NCBI GenBank assembly: GCA_016213265.1
Contig: JACRBA010000070.1
Location: forward strand, 1-64,000
Length of the DNA: 64,000 nucleotides
Direction: 5' to 3'
Source: Burkholderiales bacterium
GTDB lineage: Bacteria > Pseudomonadota > Gammaproteobacteria > Burkholderiales > Burkholderiaceae_C
Part shown: positions 26,201 through 32,148 of the stretch, in pieces
Layout of the letters: every line of letters begins with the position of its first letter
Position numbering within the stretch: position 1 is the stretch's first letter
Position numbers and translations under genes: made by a program
Notes under the pieces: generated by a model
What the model was told of the DNA's origin: nothing
Databases searched by the model: none
What the model saw: only the letters and a program-made list of their open reading frames with translations

Positions 26201-27380
26201 GTCGCAGAACCCCATCCGCGCGAACACCGAGCGCATCCGCGAGGCGGTGATGCGCCGCGGCGTGGCCGCCGACGAGGCCCAGGAGCTGGCGTTGACGCGC
26301 CTGTTCGGCAACGAGAGCGGTGACTACGGCACCAAGCTGCCCGACGCCACCCTGGCGTCGGACCGCTGGGACGAGGGCGACGGACGCCTGCAGGCGCTGT
26401 ACCTGTCGCGCATGGGCTGGGCCTACGGGCCCGACCCGGCCCGCTGGAGCCGCCGCTACACCGACGCCCAGGGCGCCCCGGTGGACGCCTACGCCGAGCA
26501 CCTGAAGGGCACGCGCGCGGCGGTGTTCTCGCGCTCGTCCAACCTGCGCGGGCTGCTCGACACCGACCACCCCTTCGAGTACCTGGGCGGCATCTCGATG
26601 GCGGTGCGCCACCTCGACGGGCAGGCGCCGCCGCTCTACATCAGCAACATGCGCGACCCGCAGCGCGCGAAGCTGGAGACGGCCGAGCGTTTCCTGGCCA
26701 ACGAGCTGCGCGCGGTGTACCACCACCCCGGCTGGCTCACCGAGATGAAGAAGGAGGGCTATGCCGGCACGCTGCAGCTGCTCAACACCGTGAACAACTT
26801 CTGGGGCTGGCAGGTGATGGACCGGCAGGTGGTGCGCGACGACCAGTGGCAGGCCTTCCACGACACCTACGTGCGCGACCGCCACCAGCTGGGCCTGCGC
26901 GAGTGGTTCGAGCGCAGCAACCCCACCGCCCTGGCCCAGGTGGCCGAGCGCATGCTGGAGGCGATCCGCAAGGGCTACTGGCAGGCCGACGAGGCCACCC
27001 AGCGCGAGCTGGTGCAGACCTGGACGGAGATCGCCGCCCGGCACGACGTGCACACCAGCAACCAGGCGTTCCAGGCGCACGTGGCCCGGCTCGCCGCCGG
27101 CTACGGCCTGGGCATGCCATCGCCTTCAGGCGCGCGCCCCGCGACGCCCGCCGCCCCCCGCCCCGCCACGGCGCCGCGGGCCGCCGCCATGCCGCCCCCG
27201 GCGGCCCCGCCATCGCCCGCGCCCACGCCCGACACCGTGGAGCGCGGCCAGCAACTGCGCGAGGTGCCGCTCGCGCGCCACGTGCAGCGCCTGGTCTGGG
27301 CCTATGGCTGGCTGATCGCCGCCGTGGTGCTGGCCGGCCTCGGGTGGCAGGCCTGGCGCACCCGCCGTGAACTCGACTGA
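23268..27380 (+). CDS. Periplasmic CobN-family (HmuS-like) chelatase/dechelatase with C-terminal membrane anchor
   Basis: A 1370-residue CobN/ChlH-family protein. Family motifs include IVHFGTHGTQEWTPGKERG, FLARELQ-like repeats, and near the end PLYISNMRDPQRAKLETAERF and HHPGWLTEMKKEGYAGTLQ. Unlike biosynthetic CobN, which is cytoplasmic and works with CobST, it begins with a signal peptide (WLLLCLWALAGGAAQA). It ends with a Pro/Ala linker plus one membrane helix (LVWAYGWLIAAVVLAGLGW) and a basic tail, so the catalytic body lies in the periplasm. No CobS/CobT or ChlI/ChlD partner is present. With the TonB receptor, ExbB-like and DUF2149 genes this matches the hmuRSTUV-type arrangement, where HmuS removes metal from haem. 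Start: GAGGGG 6-7 bases before ATG 23268. Confidence 0.9.
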   Translation: MTRHIRVWLLLCLWALAGGAAQAMDKVAVLSTRFVLERKFQLIEEAARERGVQLAWTQVDRDGEAGVRRALDGARLVVVDAPRGDDQAQIERVAGALLRERALPTVGIHVMSPPGRLRAQQIDGAQAQRLFDYWVGGTRANHERLAAYLRTWLDGGDLSATAGPVPLPASGIYHPAQAQAVAATLPDYLAWWAGHAGSAWQGRPVVAMEISSSYLADGQTRMLDDTIQALERAGAVPLVFYRGTRAQRPRAARAADAPVRDEALDEPLLMLHGRLLPQVMVVNTFLGTDPEARRAWHRAMGIPVINLLHYRTGDRGQYARDTAGVSSFYLPFTLTSAEYIGLQDPVLLTTNEGGELVPLPEQMDLLVGKCVRLARLAMAANADKRVALLFWNHPPGEKNQGASHLNVPRSIEHVVARLRAEGYAFDAVSEARVIDAVAQMLRPAYRHDGLGALMQTPHWDFLPLAAYQAWLDGLPAAVRQRILDRWGAPSTSAYFAHWAGEPGFVLPRMRLGRLVVMPQMSRGESMAMEDEKKLFHDNQVPPNHAYLAQYLWIRTQWRADAIVHFGTHGTQEWTPGKERGLWAYDDPNLLVGNVPVIYPYIVDNIGEAVHVKRRGRGVIVSHQTPALSPAGLSDDLVQILDAIREHGAVDEGPVKEAARQRVIELALKMQLHRDLQWDRAPAPGGGQAPAPGPAEMAARIGAEFPRFLRELQDHLEDLSAAQQPLGLHTLGRDAEPAHLASTVMQMLGQPLYAHFGFRNAQAVFLGDYRQVQQSAPYRFVQAHVLGDEPLPPSADDALRALAEQGRRHAANLRAEREVDGLLRGLAARWIDPSYGGDPVRNPDALPTGRNMYGFDPGRVPTPAAYEAGAQAVDQLVRSYQQTHGGRFPDKLAFSMWSTETMRHLGMLEAQVLWAMGVRPVWDAGGRVTGMEVVPLAQLGRPRIDVVISLTGLYRDQFPNVMERFNEAIGLLARADEPASQNPIRANTERIREAVMRRGVAADEAQELALTRLFGNESGDYGTKLPDATLASDRWDEGDGRLQALYLSRMGWAYGPDPARWSRRYTDAQGAPVDAYAEHLKGTRAAVFSRSSNLRGLLDTDHPFEYLGGISMAVRHLDGQAPPLYISNMRDPQRAKLETAERFLANELRAVYHHPGWLTEMKKEGYAGTLQLLNTVNNFWGWQVMDRQVVRDDQWQAFHDTYVRDRHQLGLREWFERSNPTALAQVAERMLEAIRKGYWQADEATQRELVQTWTEIAARHDVHTSNQAFQAHVARLAAGYGLGMPSPSGARPATPAAPRPATAPRAAAMPPPAAPPSPAPTPDTVERGQQLREVPLARHVQRLVWAYGWLIAAVVLAGLGWQAWRTRRELD

Positions 27381-27404
27381 CCTTCCTTCTGATCGGAGCT
27401 TTCC

Positions 27405-27896
27405 ATGAATGCCCTTGAATCCCTGCTCTACGAGACCTCCAAGTTCTTCCTCACGCCCGTGCTGGTGCTGCTGTGCGCGATGTTCGTGTATGCCTTGTTC
27501 GCGCTCGGCGCCTTCGTGCTGGACCTGGCGCTGCGCCGCGTGGGCGGCGCTGGCCGGCAGCCGCTGGCGGCCTTCCGCCGTCGCCATCCCGACAGCCACG
27601 CCGCCGCGGTGGAGCTGCACCTGCTGAAGCTGCTGGAGCCACTGCGCATCGTCAGCCGGGTGGCGCCCATGCTCGGGCTGGTGGCGACCATGATCCCCAT
27701 GGGGCCGGCGCTGGTGGCGGTGTCGTCCGGCAACGCACAGGGCATCGCCCAGAACCTGGTGGTGGCCTTCGCCGCCGTGATCGTGGCGCTGATGGCCGCG
27801 GCCATCACCTACACCGTGCTGTCGGTGCGGCGCCGCTGGCTGCTGGCCGAGCTCAACGCGCTCATGCACACCGCGCCGGAGGTGGTCCATGGCTGA
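27405..27896 (+). CDS. MotA/TolQ/ExbB-family proton-channel-like protein
   Basis: A 163-residue inner-membrane protein with three membrane helices (FFLTPVLVLLCAMFVYALFALGAF; VAPMLGLVATMIPMGPALVAV; NLVVAFAAVIVALMAAAITYTVL). The RVAPMLGLVATMIPMGPAL segment is diagnostic of the ExbB/TolQ superfamily. It is shorter than normal ExbB (about 240 aa). CGGAGC precedes the ATG, 24 bases after the CobN-like gene, and the reading frame overlaps the DUF2149 gene by 8 bases. It probably forms a dedicated motor for this tetrapyrrole locus, with DUF2149 in place of ExbD (inference). Confidence 0.88.
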   Translation: MNALESLLYETSKFFLTPVLVLLCAMFVYALFALGAFVLDLALRRVGGAGRQPLAAFRRRHPDSHAAAVELHLLKLLEPLRIVSRVAPMLGLVATMIPMGPALVAVSSGNAQGIAQNLVVAFAAVIVALMAAAITYTVLSVRRRWLLAELNALMHTAPEVVHG

Positions 27897-28233
27897 CCGG
27901 CTGCTCGACGGCATCCTCGACGACGACGACGGCGACGACCCCATCCTGTCGGTGGTGAACCTCGTGGACGTGTTCCTGGTGGTGATCGCCGTGCTGCTGA
28001 TCGCGGTGCTGGAGAACCCGCTCAACCCGTTCCAGACGCAGGACGCCGTGGTCATCAAGCACCCCGGCCAGCCGCACATGGAGATGCTGGTCAAGCAGGG
28101 CACCGAGCTGCGCCACTACAAGGCGAGCGGCCAGATCGGCGAAGGGCAGGGCCAGAAGGCCGGCACCGCCTACCGCCTGCAGGACGGCAGCATGGTGTAC
28201 GTGCCCGAAGCGGCGGCGAGCGCCGCACGCTGA
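27889..28233 (+). CDS. DUF2149 protein, ExbD-like topology
   Basis: A 114-residue protein: a short acidic cytoplasmic lead (GILDDDDGDDPILSVVNLVDVF), one membrane helix (LVVIAVLLIAVLE), and a periplasmic domain with KHPGQPHMEMLVKQGTELRHYKASG and GTAYRLQDGSMVYVP. Sequence and context fit DUF2149, found with CobN-like and ExbB-like proteins in haem-type loci. The topology, with an acidic residue at the start of the helix (LVDVF), is like ExbD. Its start overlaps the ExbB-like gene. It is the last gene of the block, and 17 bases separate it from the convergent TetR gene. Confidence 0.85.
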   Translation: MADRLLDGILDDDDGDDPILSVVNLVDVFLVVIAVLLIAVLENPLNPFQTQDAVVIKHPGQPHMEMLVKQGTELRHYKASGQIGEGQGQKAGTAYRLQDGSMVYVPEAAASAAR

Positions 28234-28250
28234 CGCACGCGCCCGGGCGC

Positions 28251-28886
28251 TCAGGCCGCGCCGGCGCGCGCTGCGGCGGCGAGCGCACGCACGGCGCTGC
28301 GCAGCACCGCCGTGGCCTCCGCGGGCCGCAGCCAGGGTGAGCTCACGAACGCGCCGTTGACCACCAGCGTGAGCTGGGCTGCCAGCCGGTCGGGCTGGGC
28401 GGCGCCCAGCCGCGTGGCGATCTGGCGCAGCCGCGCGCGCAGCGCCTGCATGTGGGCCTGTGCCACCGCGCGCGCCGGGTGCCCGGGCTCGGCGAACTCC
28501 GCGGCCACGTTGATCTGCGGGCAGCCGCGGTAGTGCGAGCGCGCCAGGCGCTCGCCGATCCAGCCCATGTGCGCGTCGAGTTCGGCCGCCGGGTCTTGCG
28601 CATGGCGTGCCGCCACGGCGTCCCAGGTGGCCCAGAAGTCGCGGTCCTCGCGCTCCAGGAAGGCGACGATGAGGTCGTCCTTGGTGGGGAAATGCCGGTA
28701 CAGGCTGGCCTTGGCCACCTGCGCCTGCTGCACCACGAGATCGACGCCCACGGCGCGCACGCCGCGCTCGTAGAACAGCGTGGAGGCGGTGTCGAGAATG
28801 CGCTCGCGCACCTCGGGCGGGGGCTCGGCCGCGGCGGCGGCGGGTGCGGCGGCGGGCGCGCGGCGGCGCGTGGCGGTGGGGGGCAT
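28251..28886 (-). CDS. TetR/AcrR-family transcriptional repressor
   Basis: A 211-residue regulator. An Ala/Pro-rich lead of about 25 residues is followed by the TetR helix-turn-helix (RERILDTASTLFYERGVRAVGV, VAKASLYRHFPTKDDLIVAFL) and an all-helical ligand domain containing SHYRGCPQINVAAEF, a segment common in the TetR_C_33-type members. It is divergent from the saccharopine-dehydrogenase-like gene, and two identical operators lie between them, so it represses both itself and that gene. Inducer unknown. Confidence 0.93.
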   Translation of the reverse strand: MPPTATRRRAPAAAPAAAAAEPPPEVRERILDTASTLFYERGVRAVGVDLVVQQAQVAKASLYRHFPTKDDLIVAFLEREDRDFWATWDAVAARHAQDPAAELDAHMGWIGERLARSHYRGCPQINVAAEFAEPGHPARAVAQAHMQALRARLRQIATRLGAAQPDRLAAQLTLVVNGAFVSSPWLRPAEATAVLRSAVRALAAAARAGAA

Positions 28887-28889
28887 GGC

Positions 28890-28947
28890 TTGACAGCATA
28901 CAGACAGGTCTGTACCGTTTGCAAGAACAGACAGGTCTGTCTACTTT
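28890..28947. promoter_or_regulatory. Divergent TetR promoter pair: two ACAGAC-AG-GTCTGT operators around a shared -35
   Basis: ACAGACAGGTCTGT occurs twice exactly, at 28900-28913 and 28927-28940. TTGCAA (28919-28924) is a palindrome and can serve as -35 in both directions. To the right, 17 bases lead to TACTTT (28942-28947) for the reductase gene. To the left, 18 bases lead to TATCGT-like TATGCT (minus strand, 28895-28900) for tetR. Each operator fills the spacer of one promoter, so TetR would block both. Confidence 0.8.
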
Positions 28948-28974
28948 GCTGCCCACTCACCCGGAGGCCATGCG

Positions 28975-29997
28975 ATGTCCACTTTCCCGACCCTGGCGGT
29001 TTACGGTGCGTCCGGCCACACCGGCCGGTTCGTGGTGCAGGAGGCGCAGCGGCGCGGCCTCGCGGTGGTGGCGGTGGGGCGCGACGCGGCCCGGCTGGCC
29101 GCGGCGGCCCCAGGCGCCGTCGCCTGGCGCGAAGCCCGCCTGGACGAGCCCGAGCGGCTGGCCGCGGCCTTCGCCGGCTGTGCGATGGTCATCCACACCG
29201 CCGGCCCCTTCATGGACACGGCGGAGCCGGTGGCGCGCGCGGCGCTGCAGGCCGGCTGCCACTGCATCGACGTGACGGCGGAGCAGCCCAGCGCGCTGGC
29301 CACGCTCGCCCACCTGGATGGGCCGGCCCGCGCTGCGGGTCGGGTGGTGATGCCCGCCGCGGGCTTCTACGGCGGGCTGGCCGACCTGCTGGCCACCGCC
29401 CTCGTGCGGGCGGGCAGCCCGGTCGACGAGATCACGGTGGCGACCGCGCTGGACCACTGGTGGCCCACCGAAGGCACCCGGCTCACCGGCGCGCGCAACA
29501 CGGCACCGCGCCAGGTGGTGGAGCAGGGGCGGCTGGTGGCGCTGGGCACTGTCGCGGATGCGCCGGAGTGGTCGTTCGGCGCGCCGCTGGGCCACCAGTC
29601 CATGGTGGCGCTGCCCTTCAGCGAGGTGGTCACGCTGCACCATCACCTGCCGGTGCGCCGCATCCGCTCGCTGATCAACCGCAGGGCGCTGGAGGACGTG
29701 CGCGGCCCCGACACCCCGCCGCCCACGGCGGTGGACGCGGTCGGCCGCTCGGCCCAGCGGTTCGAGATGGTGGTGCAGGTGCGGCAGGCGGGCGAGGTGC
29801 GCGAGGCGCGCGCCCGCGGGCAGGACATCTACGCCGTCACCGCGCCCCTGGTGGTGGAGGCGGCGGTGCGCCTGCTGGCCGCCGACCCGGGGCCGGCTGG
29901 CGCGCAGGTGCTGGGGCAGGCCGTGGACGCGCGGGCCATGCTGCAGGCGCTGCACTGCCGCCAGGCCCTGGACGTGGCTCTGGACGTGCTGCGGTGA
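28975..29997 (+). CDS. Saccharopine dehydrogenase-like NAD(P)-binding reductase
   Basis: A 340-residue protein with an N-terminal Rossmann motif (LAVYGASGHTGRFVVQEAQRRG), then CAMVIHTAGPFMDTAEPV, CHCIDVTAEQ and a C-terminal catalytic-like domain. This is the Sacch_dh_NADP family, often named trans-acting enoyl reductase or simply saccharopine dehydrogenase-like; lysine metabolism is not implied. GGAGG lies 7 bases before the ATG. Under TetR control from the divergent gene, it probably handles a compound sensed by that repressor. Substrate unknown. Confidence 0.88.
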   Translation: MSTFPTLAVYGASGHTGRFVVQEAQRRGLAVVAVGRDAARLAAAAPGAVAWREARLDEPERLAAAFAGCAMVIHTAGPFMDTAEPVARAALQAGCHCIDVTAEQPSALATLAHLDGPARAAGRVVMPAAGFYGGLADLLATALVRAGSPVDEITVATALDHWWPTEGTRLTGARNTAPRQVVEQGRLVALGTVADAPEWSFGAPLGHQSMVALPFSEVVTLHHHLPVRRIRSLINRRALEDVRGPDTPPPTAVDAVGRSAQRFEMVVQVRQAGEVREARARGQDIYAVTAPLVVEAAVRLLAADPGPAGAQVLGQAVDARAMLQALHCRQALDVALDVLR

Positions 29998-30005
29998 CGC
30001 GGTGA

Positions 30006-30020
30006 CGCGCCGGGGGCGCG
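30006..30020. terminator. Short GC hairpin between convergent genes
   Basis: CGCGCC-GGG-GGCGCG lies in the 29-base gap between the reductase stop and the stop of the small hydrophilic gene. It is compact and GC-only, with no T-tract, so it is a weak candidate for a bidirectional terminator. Confidence 0.3.
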
Positions 30021-30026
30021 CCGGCC

Positions 30027-30218
30027 TCAGGGCTTGTGGGTGCGCGACTGCGTCTGGTTGCCCGAGCCGACGTGCGACTCGCGGTCGTGCCGGCTGTGCG
30101 GGCTGCGCTGGCCCTGGTTGAGCTGGGTGGGCGCGCTGTCGCCCAGCTGGTTGCGGTCGTTCTCGACCTTGCCGGACTGCTCCTGCTGCTTGTCGCGCGG
30201 GTTCTGTTGGTGCGTCAT
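30027..30218 (-). CDS. Small, highly hydrophilic, probably disordered protein
   Basis: A 63-residue protein (MTHQQNPRDKQQEQSGKVEN...) rich in Gln, Asn, Ser, Arg and His and with almost no hydrophobic residues, resembling stress-associated hydrophilin-like peptides. An excellent AAGGAGG stands about 7 bases before the ATG, strong evidence that it is translated. The CGTCCGACAC string (minus strand, 30281-30290) upstream matches the motif found before other small stress-like genes in the window. I cannot name the family. Confidence 0.75.
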   Translation of the reverse strand: MTHQQNPRDKQQEQSGKVENDRNQLGDSAPTQLNQGQRSPHSRHDRESHVGSGNQTQSRTHKP

Positions 30219-30280
30219 GGGGCCTCCTTCAGGGTGGCGGTGGAACGTGGCCCCAGTGTCGGCCGGCCGGCGCGGCCCGC

Positions 30281-30290
30281 GTGTCGGACG
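30281..30290 (-). promoter_or_regulatory. TGTCCGA-type motif upstream of the small hydrophilic gene
   Basis: CGTCCGACAC on the minus strand, 63 bases before the start of the small hydrophilic gene. It is a member of the recurring motif set described in the findings. Confidence 0.35.
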
Positions 30291-30325
30291 ACGGCGCGTT
30301 CAGCGCCGCGCCGGGCTCCACCGTG

Positions 30326-31783
30326 TCACAGCACCTTCGAGAAGCGCGCCCGGTCCTGGCTCGTGCGCAGGTGGCGGTCGAACACCATGGCGATGGCGCG
30401 CACGAGGTACCAGCCCGCGGGCGTGACCTCCAGGCCTTCGGCGGTCAGCCGGACGAGGCCCGCGCCGGCCATGGCCTGCAGCTCGGCGAGCTCCGTGGCG
30501 AAGGTCTCGGCGAAGCGGATGCCATGGCGAGCCTCGACCGCCTTGCAGTCCACACGGCCCTGGCACATCACCGCCATGATCACCTCGCGGCGCAGCCGGT
30601 CGTCGGCCGTGGTGGCATAGCCGCGCACGACGGGCAGCCGGCCCGCCTGCAGTGCCTCGTAGTAGCCCGGCAGCGTCTTGTCGTTCTGGTAGAACCGGCC
30701 GGCCACCTGGCCGATGGACGACACGCCGAGTGCCACCAGGTCGCGGTCCGACTGCGTGCTGTAGCCCTGGAAGTTGCGATGCAGCCGGCCCTCGCGCTTG
30801 GCCTCGGCCAGCGCGTCGTCGGGCAGGGCGAAGTGGTCCATGCCGATGTAGTCGTAGCCGCTGGTCTGCAGCGCAGCCAGGGCCCCGCCGAGCATGGCGA
30901 TGCGGTCGGGTGGCGGCGGCAGGTCGGCATCGTGGATGCGGCGCTGCGGCTTGAAGCGTGTGGGCAGGTGCGCATAGGCGTACATCGCCAGTCGGTCCGG
31001 CCGCAGTTCCACCATCTGCGCGATGGTGCGCGCGAAGCTCTCCGGCGTCTGCCGGGGCAGGCCGTAGATCAGGTCGGCGTTGATGCTCACGTAACCCAGC
31101 TCGCGCGCCGGCGCCATCAGGCTGCGCACCATGTCGAGCGACTGCACGCGGTGCACGGCCTGCTGCACGTCGGCGTCGAAATCCTGCACGCCGAAGCTCA
31201 GGCGGTTGAAGCCCAGGGTGCGGAAGTGCGCCAGGCGCTCGGCCGTCACCGTGCGCGGGTCCACCTCGATGGACACCTCCGCATCGGGCTGCAGCGTGAA
31301 CACGCCGCGCAGCGCCGCCATCACGCGAGTGAGTTCCTCGTCCAACAGGAAGGTGGGCGAGCCGCCGCCGAAATGCAGCTGGCTCACCGGGCGGCCATGG
31401 CCGATGCGCGCGCCCACCAGGCCCAGCTCGATCTCCAGGTGGTCCAGGTACTCGGCGGCGCGCTCGTGGTGCTTGGTGATGATCTTGTTGCAGGCGCAGT
31501 AGTAGCAGAGCTGCTCGCAGAAGGGGATGTGCACGTACACCGACACCGGCTGCGCCATGGCGGGGTCGGCGGCGGCGAGCGCGTCCAGCGCGGCGGACGC
31601 GTCGTCGGGGCCGAAGGCGCTGCCGAAGCGGTCGGCCGTGGGGTACGACGTGTAGCGCGGGCCGGGCGTGTCGAACTGCCGCAGCAGCGCCTCGGTGAGC
31701 TCGGCCGGTGCGGCGGGGCGCACGGGCGCGGCGGGGTGGGAGGCGAGGGGGCAGGCGGTGGCTTCCATGGCGTGATGCTGCAT
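30326..31783 (-). CDS. hemN: Oxygen-independent coproporphyrinogen III oxidase
   Basis: A 485-residue radical-SAM enzyme that converts coproporphyrinogen III to protoporphyrinogen IX without oxygen. The iron-sulfur motif is CEQLCYYCACN (CxxxCxxC plus the fourth Cys characteristic of true HemN), preceded by VSVYVHIPF. Also present are HFGGGSPTFL, EVDPRTVT, LSFGVQDFD, GYSTQSDRDLVALGVSSIG and the HemN C-terminal domain (GRVDCKAVEARHGIRF). N-terminal TPGPRYTSYPTADRF is typical of HemN rather than HemW. ATG 31783 has AAAGGTG upstream; ATG 31768 is an alternative. An FNR-like palindrome lies 20 bases upstream. Confidence 0.96.
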   Translation of the reverse strand: MQHHAMEATACPLASHPAAPVRPAAPAELTEALLRQFDTPGPRYTSYPTADRFGSAFGPDDASAALDALAAADPAMAQPVSVYVHIPFCEQLCYYCACNKIITKHHERAAEYLDHLEIELGLVGARIGHGRPVSQLHFGGGSPTFLLDEELTRVMAALRGVFTLQPDAEVSIEVDPRTVTAERLAHFRTLGFNRLSFGVQDFDADVQQAVHRVQSLDMVRSLMAPARELGYVSINADLIYGLPRQTPESFARTIAQMVELRPDRLAMYAYAHLPTRFKPQRRIHDADLPPPPDRIAMLGGALAALQTSGYDYIGMDHFALPDDALAEAKREGRLHRNFQGYSTQSDRDLVALGVSSIGQVAGRFYQNDKTLPGYYEALQAGRLPVVRGYATTADDRLRREVIMAVMCQGRVDCKAVEARHGIRFAETFATELAELQAMAGAGLVRLTAEGLEVTPAGWYLVRAIAMVFDRHLRTSQDRARFSKVL

Positions 31784-31802
31784 TTGCGCGGCACCTTTGC
31801 GC

Positions 31803-31816
31803 TTGACGGCGGTCAA
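31803..31816 (-). promoter_or_regulatory. FNR/Anr-like box upstream of hemN
   Basis: TTGAC-GGCG-GTCAA is a perfect palindrome that departs from the FNR consensus (TTGAT-N4-ATCAA) only at one symmetric position. It is centred about 27 bases before the hemN ATG. Anaerobic hemN genes are commonly FNR/Anr targets. The short distance to the ATG is unusual for class II activation. Confidence 0.5.
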
Positions 31817-31854
31817 GCGGTGGGCCAAGGGGTGCGTTTTCGCGCCGGCTCGGC

Positions 31855-31860
31855 TAGGAT
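31855..31860 (+). promoter_or_regulatory. Candidate -10 of the riboswitch-dadA transcript
   Basis: TAGGAT lies 8 bases before the first aptamer stem, so a start near 31867 would give an RNA that begins directly with aptamer 1. No strong -35 is visible. Confidence 0.4.
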
Positions 31861-31867
31861 GGCCGCC

Positions 31868-32082
31868 GTGCAGGAGAGCGAGCGCCCCGCCACCCGCGGG
31901 CCGCTTCCACCGAAGGCGCACTCTCCCATGAACGCTCAGGTTCCGTACTGCACCCCATCACACGCCGTCTGGAGAGACTTCACCGCCCCGGGGCCATGGC
32001 CACCGACAAGCGGTGAGGCACCGAAGGAGCAAGGCGCACGGCCGGGTGGCTGGCGCTGAATCTCTCAGGTTCCCGGGACAGA
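31868..32082 (+). promoter_or_regulatory. Tandem glycine riboswitch (two aptamers) upstream of dadA
   Basis: Two copies of the glycine aptamer core are visible. Aptamer 1 (31868-31953) is closed by GTGCAG/CTGCAC and contains GGAGAG, CACCGAAGG and CTCAGGTTCC. Aptamer 2 (31968-32082) is closed by TCTG/CAGA and contains GGAGAG, CACCGAAGGAGCAA and CTCTCAGGTTCCCGGGACAG. The short linker between them and the order of conserved blocks match the gcvT-type class. This RNA binds glycine in many bacteria and controls glycine breakdown or export. Confidence 0.92.
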
Positions 32083-32136
32083 GGGAGCGGCATCGCACAG
32101 GCAGCCCGAGCCGGGCTGCACTGTGCCGTTCCCTCT
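32080..32136 (+). promoter_or_regulatory. Expression-platform hairpin of the glycine riboswitch
   Basis: AGAGGGA...CGGCA..GCACAG.GCAGCCCG pairs with CGGGCTGC.CTGTGC.CG.TCCCTCT to make a very long stem. Its left arm starts inside the closing strand of aptamer 2 (CAGA, 32079-32082), and its right arm ends in the CT of the CTGGAG ribosome site (32135-32140). The two structures cannot fully coexist, which suggests glycine binding frees the ribosome site (ON switch, inferred). Confidence 0.65.
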
Positions 32137-32148
32137 GGAGATACCCCT

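Noticed and set aside
20616-27080. 2154-aa minus-strand ORF opposite the TonB receptor and CobN-like genes
   Set aside because: Composition is His/Arg/Val/Gly-rich with no domains; it is the antisense shadow produced by high GC over well-supported plus-strand genes.
23268-27380. Cobaltochelatase of cobalamin biosynthesis
   Set aside because: No CobS/CobT or other cob genes nearby, and the protein is predicted periplasmic with a membrane tail.
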